Shown: piece after piece, positions 27,050 to 35,829 of the stretch
Position numbering within the stretch: position 1 is the first letter of the stretch
Layout of the letters: every line of letters begins with the position of its first letter
Assembly: GCA_947494645.1 (NCBI GenBank)
Contig: CANLVO010000001.1
Span: 1,550,001 to 1,614,000, forward strand
Length of the DNA stretch: 64,000 nucleotides
Direction: 5' to 3'
Source: an uncultured Litoreibacter sp.
GTDB lineage: Bacteria; Pseudomonadota; Alphaproteobacteria; Rhodobacterales; Rhodobacteraceae
Program-made: the position numbers and the translations under genes
Notes under the pieces: model-generated
Told to the model about the DNA's origin: nothing
What the model saw: the letters and a program-made list of their open reading frames with translations, nothing else
Databases searched by the model: none

Positions 27050-28989
27050 CAGGCCATACCAGATTTTTTCAGCGCCAGCAGGCGGACTTTTTGCTGGTAG
27101 GGCGTCAGCATGTTCATGCATTCATCCACCTTGTCGCGCCGCAGATCGAGGCTGTCGATGATCAACAGAATGTCGTCGGCGATCTCGAACCAGTAGGTGC
27201 CCACGACGCCGGGTTGGGTCGCAGAAACAGGAGCCAGCGTGGTGGTGCCGGGCATGCGGATAGAGGTGGGCAAGCGTGACGAGGCCACGCTCATGACCGT
27301 GCCTGCGGCGTGCGGCACCCCGTCCTCGGCCCCTTCGGGGTTGTTCGGGTCCACGTTGTAATTGACATCGACCACCATCGCAGACTGGCCGAACTCGCCC
27401 GCGGCATCGGCCAGCACGCGCGCCAGATCGTCGGAGGTGGCACGCCCAGTGAGCGACAGGACCACGACCACCCTGCCCTCGACGCGGTATTGCTCGGGCG
27501 CGTTGTGATAGAGGAGCATGGAGACGTATTGCGAGGCCAGCGCCCATTCAGTGTCGGGGTTGGCGAGGTTCAGTTGCTTGTCGGGTAAGGTGCCCACGGG
27601 CAGGAGGCCGTAGGAGGTCTCGAGATCCTGCAGGCTGCGGTAATCCTTGCGAAACAGCTCCTTGATAGCGATCCAGACGCAGGCAAAAAGCCCGCCAAGC
27701 ACACCTGCGACAAAGCTGAGCGCCAGCACGGGGGGGCCGGAGGCGCGGGTGGGAATGGTCGCTTCGGCCAGAAGACGGGCATCTGGCGTGGCCAGCTCGC
27801 GTTGGGCGGCGATCTCGGAGCGTCGGGTGAGCACGCTGGCATAGACTTCCATCAGAGCGGCAGCGCGTTGTTGGTACCGGGCGACCTCGCGGTCGGCAGC
27901 CTGCGCGCCGATCAATGCATCGCCGGCATCGGCCAGCAAAATCTCGAACCGCTCGCCACGGTTGCGCAGAGTTTCCTTCAGCGCCTGATTGCTGCGGATT
28001 TCGCGGTTTACGACCTCGTTTAGCGCGAGCTGTGCGCTTTTGACCCGCGCACGCAGGCTGTTGCTTTCAACGCTGTTGGGGCCGCTATTTGCGATCGCTT
28101 CGTCGAGATCGGCCTGCAGACCCGCCAAGCGGCCACGGCGTTCGGTGACAACGGCAATGTCTGTCGTCTCTGGCGCGTTGATATCGGAGGCCTGTTGCAG
28201 CCAGTCGCCTATGGCTTCGGCCTTGGCGAGCTCTGTGCGGACCAAGAGAAGCTCGGCGGTCAACTGGTTGATGCTTCCTGCCGCAGATTGTGAGGTCTGC
28301 GTTTCGCGGTTAAAGAAGCGGCGCGAGGCTTCAGTCAACTGCTCGCCCGCATCGGCGATCTCTTTTTCCAGCGACTCGATCTCGGCATTGATGCCCAAAA
28401 GCGCGTTATCGGCGATCTCTACCTTCGCCTCCCGTTGAAAATCGAGATAGGTGTTGGCGATCAGGTTGGCCACATAGGTCGCCCAAACCCTGTCGGGTGC
28501 AGTAACAGAAACATCAGCAATCAAGCTGTCGGTCCGCCGGGTCACGGCCACATGGTTTCGCAGATAGATTACGTTATTGGCGATCTCATCGGATTCCCGC
28601 ACCGCCGGGCTGCGCAGGTCGATTTCGTCTGACGCCTCTTCTTCCTCGTCCTCTTCAAGGGTGCGCGGATAGAGAATGTCCAGCTCGACCAGCTCTTTGG
28701 CCACGGAGGTCATGACGGGTTGGGACAAGATCACGCCGATCTCTGTGTAGATTTGTTCCTGAACCGGCTGCACGCCCGCGGTCAGCGATGCGATATCACC
28801 GAGATCAAGCTCTGCATTGTCGATCATCACCTGCGCGGAGGCCCTGAATTCCTTGGGCTTGCCGGCCATGTAGAAGAACACCAGCACCAGCGGCACCAGC
28901 ACAGCGACCAGAATCCAAGGCCAGCGGCTGGTGAAGGGCCGGAACGCGGCACGCAGGTCAATAGACGGGTTTCGGTCAAGTTCAGTCAT
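27049..28989 (-). CDS. Wzz/ExoP-type polysaccharide co-polymerase with degenerate kinase domain
   Basis: 646-residue inner-membrane protein controlling exopolysaccharide chain length and export. Wzz domain with TM1 near 29-47 (WILVAVLVPLVLVFFYMAG), a long periplasmic coiled region with stretches such as RVKSAQLALNEVV, and TM2 near 418-443. The cytoplasmic tail (from about 500) starts like a tyrosine autokinase (GRVVVVLSLTGRATSDDLARVLAD) but lacks the GxGKST phosphate loop and ends without a tyrosine cluster. So it keeps the shape but probably not the kinase activity. ATGA overlap with the upstream oxidoreductase. Confidence 0.82.
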   Translation of the reverse strand: MTELDRNPSIDLRAAFRPFTSRWPWILVAVLVPLVLVFFYMAGKPKEFRASAQVMIDNAELDLGDIASLTAGVQPVQEQIYTEIGVILSQPVMTSVAKELVELDILYPRTLEEDEEEEASDEIDLRSPAVRESDEIANNVIYLRNHVAVTRRTDSLIADVSVTAPDRVWATYVANLIANTYLDFQREAKVEIADNALLGINAEIESLEKEIADAGEQLTEASRRFFNRETQTSQSAAGSINQLTAELLLVRTELAKAEAIGDWLQQASDINAPETTDIAVVTERRGRLAGLQADLDEAIANSGPNSVESNSLRARVKSAQLALNEVVNREIRSNQALKETLRNRGERFEILLADAGDALIGAQAADREVARYQQRAAALMEVYASVLTRRSEIAAQRELATPDARLLAEATIPTRASGPPVLALSFVAGVLGGLFACVWIAIKELFRKDYRSLQDLETSYGLLPVGTLPDKQLNLANPDTEWALASQYVSMLLYHNAPEQYRVEGRVVVVLSLTGRATSDDLARVLADAAGEFGQSAMVVDVNYNVDPNNPEGAEDGVPHAAGTVMSVASSRLPTSIRMPGTTTLAPVSATQPGVVGTYWFEIADDILLIIDSLDLRRDKVDECMNMLTPYQQKVRLLALKKSGMA

Positions 28990-30236
28990 GTAAATCGCCT
29001 CTTGGGCTTCAGACGTCGGGCGAAATTCGCAAGCGCCTGACGGCCGTTTGGCCGCGTGAGAGTATCAAGGTTCTCAGGCTGAGCCACCGCCGGGCGCGTG
29101 GCCTGCGGCAAGGGCTCGAAGCCTGTCTCCAAAGTCTTGGCAAGGCCCTTGGGGCCTGCCTCCTGCATCGACAAAGTCAACTCGGTAACGTGCAATGCGA
29201 AATCCGGCGGCGGAAAATGCGGCCGGTTTTCTGAAATCGCAGTGGCCAGTTCTGCCAGCCCTGCGACCATATCCATGCGGCCTTCTGCCGCCTCATGCTG
29301 GCCTGCGCCATCCACCTGCGTGACCACCTGATCATTGGCCCCCAAGAGCCAGCGGGCCAAGCGCGAATTGCCGAACCGGCTCTCGCGGACAGACAGGCGG
29401 TGCCAGTCCATCGCATCATAGGTCACGGGCGCAGTGTAATCTTTGTATGTCTGCAATGTCAGCACGCCAGTTTCGCCAATGACCCGCGCGGACTGATCGC
29501 GCGGCGCAGCGATAGAGCAGGTCAGCCGCCCCACCACGCCAGAAGCGAATTGCAAGCAGGCGACGGAGAAATCCGGTGTCTCCAGCGGCGGGTCGGTCTT
29601 TTGTGGGGTGACCACTTGGCTAAACGCCGTCATCGAGGTGACCGGACCAAAGAGCGCGCACATCCATGTCAGGTGATAGCCTGCATGTTCGCGGGTGCAT
29701 CCGGTCTCGTATTCCTCCATCACGGGCCAGGGCGCGCCGGTGGGTGACACCCATGTCTCAGGCCGCATCAGGTGGATCGGGCCGTCGTCAAATTCGGCAT
29801 AGACCAGACGCGGCTTGCCGATCAGGCCGCTTTCGACGCCAGATTGCAGCGTGCGCACCGCAGCGCTGAGCGCATTGGCCGGAGCGACCGCAAGGCGTAG
29901 GCCTTTCTCCTCGGCCAGCTTGAACAGCGCCTTTGCAGCCTTGAAGCTGCGGGCCACGGGCTTTTCGGAATAGACATGCTTTCCTGCCTTCAGCGCCGCG
30001 CGGGTGACGGCCTCGTGGGCATCAAGCGGGGTGAAATTGGCAATGGTATCGATGCTGGGGTCGGCCAGCATCGCGGCCTCGCTGTCATAGACATGCGTCC
30101 GGTAATGGCTGGCCACCGCGTAGAGCCTTGCGCTGTCTGTGTCCCAGACGCCTGCCAGCTCCACGTCTTTATGGCTGGCCCAAGTGGCCATGTAGAGGTC
30201 GAACACGAAGCCGCAACCGATGACGCCTACTTTCAT
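28986..30236 (-). CDS. Gfo/Idh/MocA-family oxidoreductase
   Basis: NAD(P)-dependent sugar oxidoreductase of 416 residues. Rossmann motif VGVIGCGFVFDLYMATW at the N-terminus and the catalytic EKPVARSFKAAKALFKLAEEKG near 95. In exopolysaccharide loci such enzymes modify nucleotide sugars or derive sugar acids. It is second in the leftward operon: 2 bases after the GT2 gene and overlapping the co-polymerase gene by 4. Confidence 0.85.
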   Translation of the reverse strand: MKVGVIGCGFVFDLYMATWASHKDVELAGVWDTDSARLYAVASHYRTHVYDSEAAMLADPSIDTIANFTPLDAHEAVTRAALKAGKHVYSEKPVARSFKAAKALFKLAEEKGLRLAVAPANALSAAVRTLQSGVESGLIGKPRLVYAEFDDGPIHLMRPETWVSPTGAPWPVMEEYETGCTREHAGYHLTWMCALFGPVTSMTAFSQVVTPQKTDPPLETPDFSVACLQFASGVVGRLTCSIAAPRDQSARVIGETGVLTLQTYKDYTAPVTYDAMDWHRLSVRESRFGNSRLARWLLGANDQVVTQVDGAGQHEAAEGRMDMVAGLAELATAISENRPHFPPPDFALHVTELTLSMQEAGPKGLAKTLETGFEPLPQATRPAVAQPENLDTLTRPNGRQALANFARRLKPKRRFT

Positions 30237-30238
30237 GG

Positions 30239-31228
30239 CTACACCTTCTCTCGTGCGGCGGTGGGCATGTCGGGGCGCAGCGAAGAATTGCGCCGCTTGA
30301 GCACCTTTGCATAGCCGCTTTGGCCGAGGATCGCGGGCAAAAGCGCCCGCAGGATCGTGCGCGGTGCCGGGTCGGTCTTGACGCTAGCAAAGAGCGCTTT
30401 GCGGGCGGCGGCTGTGTCTCCCTGGGCGGCATGAGCCGCCGCAAGCTGGAACTGCGCCCCGCTGAGATCGCGCGCCACCTGCGCCCGGCGGGCGGGCGAC
30501 AGGTTAGGAGCTTCCAACAGCGTGGCGTTGGAGCCGACGCGAGAGCGGTAGAAGGCAATCGGGTTGCTGCTTTCCCAATCCATCAGCGCCACGTCGTCAT
30601 CTTCGAGGCGGCGGTAGAGGCCCACGCTGTCGCCTGTGACCAGCCACGCGCCGCGCAGGGCCAATTGGCGAAACAGCAGCACGTCTTCGTGGATCGGCAG
30701 CGTCTCGTCAAAGCCGCCTATGTCGTTCACGGCAGAGGCACGCAGGACGGAGCATTGCAGGTACGGGCCTGGCACGTTTTCATCGAACGGGTCCGCGAGG
30801 CGCACAGCGTGGCCCTCAGGAAAGGACGCGCCATTGGCGGTGAAAACATCCTGCTGGGAATTGGAGAAGGTGAAATTGGCCACATGCACCACCACATCAG
30901 CAGCGGCGGTTTTGATGTCTCGCAAGAAGGTCGCGATGCGACCGGGGCTCCACAGATCGTCGGAATCGAGGAAAGCCAGCCATTCGCCGCGGGCCTCACG
31001 CACCCCGTAATTGCGGGCTGCAGCTGCGCCCGCGTTGGGCTGGGTCAGCACCTTGATGCGGTCGCCAAACTGCGCGAGCTCGGCCACCGTGTTGTCCGTC
31101 GAGCCGTCATCAACCACCAGCACCTCGTCGGGCGCAGGTACCTGCGACAAAACAGAGTGGATTGCCTGCGCAATCACCCCTGCCCGATTATATGTCGGAA
31201 CAATGGCGCTGATAGTTGGCCCGCTCAT
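30239..31228 (-). CDS. Glycosyltransferase family 2
   Basis: GT2 enzyme of 329 residues from the ATG at 31228 (MSGPTISAIVPTYNRAGVI); the frame extends to 31321 but that part has no family likeness. Motifs: VVDDGSTDNT near 40, LDSDDLWSPGRI near 87 (DxD), HEDVLLFRQLALRG near 175. It opens the leftward exo operon and diverges from the epimerase gene across a control region with a CtrA-type site. Confidence 0.83.
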   Translation of the reverse strand: MSGPTISAIVPTYNRAGVIAQAIHSVLSQVPAPDEVLVVDDGSTDNTVAELAQFGDRIKVLTQPNAGAAAARNYGVREARGEWLAFLDSDDLWSPGRIATFLRDIKTAAADVVVHVANFTFSNSQQDVFTANGASFPEGHAVRLADPFDENVPGPYLQCSVLRASAVNDIGGFDETLPIHEDVLLFRQLALRGAWLVTGDSVGLYRRLEDDDVALMDWESSNPIAFYRSRVGSNATLLEAPNLSPARRAQVARDLSGAQFQLAAAHAAQGDTAAARKALFASVKTDPAPRTILRALLPAILGQSGYAKVLKRRNSSLRPDMPTAAREKV

Positions 31229-31544
31229 GCTCGTCTGCTCTTTGTCAAACTTATGGTTATCAGTGTGCGTTTGCCCACCTTTTAGGCAGGATTGGCATAA
31301 TTCTTGTTGGTACTCCAGCATATTAACGGATTTTTAACCACCGCCGCGCGGCTTTTTGCGGGCGGAGGGCGGTAAGTTGCCAAGCTGCATCAGGCGCGGC
31401 TTTAGACGGGGCTTCGCTTGACGTTTGGGTCACATGACCAGCCGAACCCGGCCTATTGCGCGCCCTCCCCCACGCCCGGCGGTTGACGGCACGCGCTTTG
31501 CGGGGGCAAAACCCCTAGACGCTTGCCCATGACAGGAGACCCAC
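31229..31544. promoter_or_regulatory. Divergent exo control region with a CtrA-type site
   Basis: 316 bases with no gene between divergent exo transcripts. TTAACGGATTTTTAA at 31323-31337 is an exact TTAA-N7-TTAA, the full site recognised by the alphaproteobacterial cell-cycle regulator CtrA. AGGAG at 31534-31538 serves the epimerase start. No other clear signal seen. Confidence 0.45.
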
Positions 31545-32483
31545 ATGACCCAGTCAGACACGCCTCTTGGGCCGGTTCTTGTCACCGGCGCGGGCGGGTT
31601 TATTGGCGGGCATGTGGTGCGTGAGTTGGCGGCGCGGGGCTATCACGTCACCGCCGGGCTGCGCCGGGACGGTCCCAGCGACGCGGTACGCACTGTGGTT
31701 GCCGACATAACCAGCGAGGCGGATATGGCGCGGGCCATGCAGGGTTGCGCGGCGGTGGTGCATGCGGCGTCCGGCTCGCCCGAGGTGATCGTAGCAGGAA
31801 TGCGGTCGGTTCTGGCCACGGCGGGTGCTGCGAAAGTGGTGCATCTGAGCTCCGTCTCGGTTTACGGCGCGGCGGAGGGCAGCTTTGACGAAGAGACCGG
31901 TGTGATGGGCCCACTGGACGCCTATGGCGCGGCCAAGCGCGAGGCCGAAGCCCTGTGTCTGGAGGCCGCCGAACGCGGCATGGACGTGGTGATCCTGCGG
32001 CCGGGGATTGTGACGGGGTCGGGCTCCAGCCTGTGGGTCAAGGACCTTGCGACGCGGATGGCCCAAGGTGGGGCGAGCGATTTCGGGGCGGCAGGCGAAG
32101 GCTGGTCGGAGCCGATACATTGGCGTGACCTGTGTGCTGCGATTGCCAGTGTTCTGGCGCTGCCGCCGCACAACACGCCGCCGGTGTTCAATGTCAGCGG
32201 CGCAGAGCGGATCAGCTGGAACGGCTATATGACCCAGCTGGCGCAGGCGCTGAACCTGCCGGTGCACAAGACCGGGCCTGCGGGGCTGGCGCTGTCGAAG
32301 CTGGGCAAGCTGACGCGCAAATTTGGCGTGCCTATGGGCCGGCCTTCGCCCAGCGCGGCAGAGATGGCGGTGTTTGGCAGGCAAGCCGATTATCCGTCTA
32401 CTCGACTGCACGAGGCCACCGGCTGGCGGGCCGAGATGCGCCTTGATGATATATTTACCGAGATTGCCGAGGCTCAGACCTGA
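31545..32483 (+). CDS. NAD-dependent epimerase/dehydratase (extended SDR)
   Basis: 312-residue extended short-chain dehydrogenase. VTGAGGFIGGHVVREL (NAD loop, near 13), SSVSVYG (catalytic Ser region near 103) and YGAAKREAE (YxxxK, near 125) are all present. AGGAG lies 6 bases before the ATG. It probably supplies or remodels a nucleotide sugar for the surrounding polysaccharide genes; the exact reaction is not deducible. Confidence 0.85.
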   Translation: MTQSDTPLGPVLVTGAGGFIGGHVVRELAARGYHVTAGLRRDGPSDAVRTVVADITSEADMARAMQGCAAVVHAASGSPEVIVAGMRSVLATAGAAKVVHLSSVSVYGAAEGSFDEETGVMGPLDAYGAAKREAEALCLEAAERGMDVVILRPGIVTGSGSSLWVKDLATRMAQGGASDFGAAGEGWSEPIHWRDLCAAIASVLALPPHNTPPVFNVSGAERISWNGYMTQLAQALNLPVHKTGPAGLALSKLGKLTRKFGVPMGRPSPSAAEMAVFGRQADYPSTRLHEATGWRAEMRLDDIFTEIAEAQT

Positions 32484-32522
32484 GCTCGCGCCGCTTTGAT
32501 CTACCGAGAGAGAAAATTCACG

Positions 32523-33488
32523 ATGCATCAGTCTTTTCACGCGCTCGTCACACTCGCCTTTGCCGTGGTCATTGGACTTGGCAGCGCGGCATTGGCCTCG
32601 TCACAAGACCGTTACAGGATCAACACCACGCCCGAGGTTCTGGTGCTGAACACCGCCCCCGCTGGCGCGGCCCCGGCGGAGATGACGCCAGTGACCAGCG
32701 CGTCGGGCACGGTAGAGCTGCAGCGCACGTTTCTCGATGAGTTTTCAAGCTTCACCCCCAACACGCCGCCGTGGCAGCACCGTGCGGATTACGGGCCCGC
32801 GCATGTCTACTGGAACCGGACGCTGAAAACGAGCGGACAGCAGCAGCTTTATGTAGACCCGGCCTATCGCGGCACGGGGCTGTGGGCGCTGGAGCTGAAC
32901 CCGTTTTCGGTGAAGGACGGCGTTCTGGAGATCACCGGCAGCCACGCACCGCGCGATATGGTGCCGCAGATTGAGGGCTACAAGTTTATCTCGGGCATGC
33001 TGTCGAGCGTGGTGTCGTTCGAGCAGAAATACGGGTTCTTTGAAGCACGGATGCGGCTGCCCGGCGGGCAAGGCGTCTGGCCTGCCTTTTGGCTGAAACG
33101 CGGCACGCGGCTTGCGCCTGAAGGCACCCCGCCCTGGCCGCCTGAGATCGACATTATGGAGCATATCGGCGAGGCGAACCGCTACCATGTGACCAGCCAT
33201 TGGGACCTGCCGCCGGACAATGAATTCAGCAATCTAAAGCTGGACGTGGAAGACCCGACGGAGCGCTTTCACAATTACGGTGTGCTGTGGGATGAGGAGC
33301 GCACGGTCTTCTATCTGGACCGCCAGCCCGTGGCCCAGATCGAGACCAAATCCAACCATCATGTCGAGATGTTCATTTTGATCAATCTGGCGCTGGGCGG
33401 CAATTGGCCCGGCCCGGTTGACGAGACCGCCCTGCCCGCGACCCTCGAAATCGACTGGGTTTCGGTCTGGCAATTTGAGGGAAAATAG
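32523..33488 (+). CDS. Secreted glycoside hydrolase family 16 (ExoK-like glycanase)
   Basis: Secreted endo-beta-glycanase of 321 residues. The ATG at 32523 opens a signal peptide (MHQSFHALVTLAFAVVIGLGSAALA); the open frame from 32496 is a weak TTG start. The GH16 catalytic motif EIDIME has its nucleophile at Glu208, Asp210 and the acid/base at Glu213. Sitting in an exo cluster it resembles ExoK, which trims nascent succinoglycan, and could set polymer length or release biofilm. It follows the epimerase by 39 bases. Confidence 0.85.
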   Translation: MHQSFHALVTLAFAVVIGLGSAALASSQDRYRINTTPEVLVLNTAPAGAAPAEMTPVTSASGTVELQRTFLDEFSSFTPNTPPWQHRADYGPAHVYWNRTLKTSGQQQLYVDPAYRGTGLWALELNPFSVKDGVLEITGSHAPRDMVPQIEGYKFISGMLSSVVSFEQKYGFFEARMRLPGGQGVWPAFWLKRGTRLAPEGTPPWPPEIDIMEHIGEANRYHVTSHWDLPPDNEFSNLKLDVEDPTERFHNYGVLWDEERTVFYLDRQPVAQIETKSNHHVEMFILINLALGGNWPGPVDETALPATLEIDWVSVWQFEGK

Positions 33489-33773
33489 CCCCCTTTTTTG
33501 GCTATTGTATCCGGTTTTGAAACAGTGGTTTGCCGCTTTTGATCGGCAAAAAACCACTTAAAAACCGCGCATTGACGTATTCCCGCCTAAGATTCGGCAC
33601 AGTTCAGCGCAATACCTCCACTTAACGGAAAACTGTTCGGATAATTTCGAACGTTCAGCCCTAATCGGTCCGTCACCCGATGAGACGCTGGATGCGAGAA
33701 ACTGCCACTCACGATCAGCCTCTCCGTAAGAAATCACAGCCTGGGGGCTGTCGCGACTGAAAGAGACAGAAAG
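33489..33773 (+). promoter_or_regulatory. Leader region upstream of the exoY-like gene
   Basis: 285 bases without a gene. A 7-bp stem AATAGCC/GGCTATT (33484-33506) sits on the GH16 stop codon. An inverted repeat GTTCG-N8-CGAAC lies at 33635-33652 and a 6-bp hairpin ACAGCC/GGCTGT at 33736-33751, close to the exoY start. GTTCAGC occurs at 33602 and 33652. Any of these may be control elements; none is identified. Confidence 0.35.
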
Positions 33774-34472
33774 ATGCTGAAGACCAATTTACAGGTTTTA
33801 AACAGTGTAGACGGTGAATCGTTCCAGTTTTTCAAATCTAAGTCTGAGCTGCCTTTGGGCGGCCGTATGAAGCGACTATTCGACATTCTGTTTGCGTCCG
33901 TATCGCTGGCGCTGACATCCATCCTTTTCTTGATCGTTGCCTTGGCCATCCGGCTGACCAGCAACGGCCCGGTGTTCTTTACCCACACCCGTGTGGGCCA
34001 AGGTGGCAAGGAGTTTCCCTGCCTGAAGTTCCGTACCATGCGCACCGATGCCGACGCGATCCTCGACAAGATCATCTCGGAAGATCCGCAAGCGCAGGAA
34101 GAGTTCGAGAAATATCAAAAGCTGCGCAACGACCCGCGGGTGCTGCCATTCGTGGGGAACTTCCTGCGCAAGACCAGCCTTGATGAGTTGCCGCAATTCA
34201 TCAACGTGCTGCGAGGCGAGATGAGCGTCGTGGGGCCGCGCCCTGTGACCCGCTCGGAGCTGACAGAGAATTACGGCCGTCACGCCCGTGACGTGTTGAA
34301 AAGCCGCCCCGGGATCACCGGGCTGTGGCAAGTGTCGGGTCGCAGCGAATTGTCTTATGCGGAGCGGGTCAAATTGGACCGTCTCTACATCAACAACTGG
34401 TCATTCTGGACCGATGTGATGCTGGTTGTGCGCACATTCGCCGTGCTCGTGACCCGCAAAGGTGCCTATTAA
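33774..34472 (+). CDS. exoY: Undecaprenyl-phosphate sugar-1-phosphate transferase (ExoY-like)
   Basis: Inner-membrane priming enzyme of 232 residues that starts each repeat by moving sugar-1-phosphate onto undecaprenyl phosphate. It is the short ExoY form with a single hydrophobic hairpin (near 38-62) rather than the long WbaP type. Conserved blocks: [30 protein letters not shown] near 82, [21 protein letters not shown] and GPRPV near 150, [16 protein letters not shown] near 180. It is convergent with the polymerase gene, 22 bases away. Confidence 0.9.
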   Translation: MLKTNLQVLNSVDGESFQFFKSKSELPLGGRMKRLFDILFASVSLALTSILFLIVALAIRLTSNGPVFFTHTRVGQGGKEFPCLKFRTMRTDADAILDKIISEDPQAQEEFEKYQKLRNDPRVLPFVGNFLRKTSLDELPQFINVLRGEMSVVGPRPVTRSELTENYGRHARDVLKSRPGITGLWQVSGRSELSYAERVKLDRLYINNWSFWTDVMLVVRTFAVLVTRKGAY

Positions 34473-34494
34473 GCGCCTCTTCGCAATATTTTTG

Positions 34495-35793
34495 TTACAA
34501 TTGTGGCGCCGCCTGAAAGCGGCGTCTGCGACGTTTCGGCAACAGCTTTCCGGCACCAGACGCAATTTGCGCGCGCGCCAGCACGATCAGAATGAAGGCT
34601 ACCGAGACCCGGTAGCCGTCATAATCCTCGGCCATGGCTCGTAGCATGATGATGAAGGATAGCCCCGAGGCCATGATCGCCCATTCCGATTGGTTGCGGA
34701 ACGGCGAGACCAGCATGATCCAAAGATGGCCGCCCACAAAGAGGATCAGCCCGACGATGCCGACCTCTCCGAGGATGGCAATGTAGAGGTTATGGGGGTG
34801 CCCGACCCCGCTTGAGCCTGGCAGCGACCCGGTGATGTTGAGCCCGCGTTGACTGAGCGAGGAGAACAGCCCCGCCCCCTGCCCCAGGGCAATCCGGTCG
34901 CCGAACGCATCGAGATAGCCCTGCCACAGGATTGTTCGCCCGGACAACGTGGCGCTGCGGCCCAAAAGTCCCGTGACAAACTCCAGCGCGAAGATCAGCG
35001 TCAGCGCGGACAGCACGATCATAGCCAGCACAAGCACTGCGAAGGGCAGATGGAACTGCGGATGCGGCACCACGACGCGCAGCACCAGCACAAAGAGCGT
35101 GGCCGTGGCCCCGACGGCCAAAGCCGCCGCCGACCCGCTGGCCAGCACCCCCGCCCAAAGAAGCGCCAGCACCGCCAGCCCGAGCATGCTCTTGTGCCGG
35201 CCCAGCGCCACCAGCACCACCGCGCTGAGCGCCGAGAAGTTGCCCAGCGTGTTTTTGTGGACGAACAGCCCGCGCATCACGGGGTTGCCGTAGTGATAGC
35301 CAGTGGCCACGTCCGGAACGACGATATAGGCCACAAAGCTGCTGCCCACGCAGAAGGCAAAGAGGGTGACCAGCACCCGCCTGAGCCGGTCGGGCGACAG
35401 TTGGGCCGAGGCCGCTGCGACGCCTCCGCAGACGAGCACCCAGTTGAACAGGATCTTGCCGCTTTCGACCTTGGCGATGGTCCAGACCATAGCCAGCAAC
35501 CCAAAGAGGAAGAACGGCAAGAGCGGCGCCAGAATGGTGAGCACCTTCTTGATCAGCTCGAACCGGCCCAGCGCGAAGGCCCCAAGGATGCTTAGAAGCA
35601 AGGCCAGCCGAAGCAGTTGGCGGTACGGGCCCGAGAACGGCCGAGTGCCACGGGCAGACGGGTTGTCGGGCACGATCCAGTACCAGTAGCCGCTGTTCTC
35701 GATCACGGCCATGACGATGGCGCAGACCGCGATCAGGATGACCGAGCGGCGCAGCATAGTGTAAGGCGCAAGCGCGTTAGCCGAAAAATTCAT
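34495..35793 (-). CDS. O-antigen ligase/polymerase-like protein (Wzy/ExoQ type)
   Basis: 432-residue inner-membrane protein with about ten to twelve TM segments and a large periplasmic loop holding the ligase/polymerase-type stretch GSLPGSSGVGHPHNLYIAILGEVGIVG near 330. In Wzy-dependent pathways it joins repeat units on the periplasmic face. Neighbour to the flippase gene and part of the exo locus. Sequence alone does not separate polymerase from ligase; context favours polymerase. Confidence 0.8.
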   Translation of the reverse strand: MNFSANALAPYTMLRRSVILIAVCAIVMAVIENSGYWYWIVPDNPSARGTRPFSGPYRQLLRLALLLSILGAFALGRFELIKKVLTILAPLLPFFLFGLLAMVWTIAKVESGKILFNWVLVCGGVAAASAQLSPDRLRRVLVTLFAFCVGSSFVAYIVVPDVATGYHYGNPVMRGLFVHKNTLGNFSALSAVVLVALGRHKSMLGLAVLALLWAGVLASGSAAALAVGATATLFVLVLRVVVPHPQFHLPFAVLVLAMIVLSALTLIFALEFVTGLLGRSATLSGRTILWQGYLDAFGDRIALGQGAGLFSSLSQRGLNITGSLPGSSGVGHPHNLYIAILGEVGIVGLILFVGGHLWIMLVSPFRNQSEWAIMASGLSFIIMLRAMAEDYDGYRVSVAFILIVLARAQIASGAGKLLPKRRRRRFQAAPQL

Positions 35794-35829
35794 GCCGCCT
35801 CCTGCGTCATTGGGGCCTCGGGATGCGCA

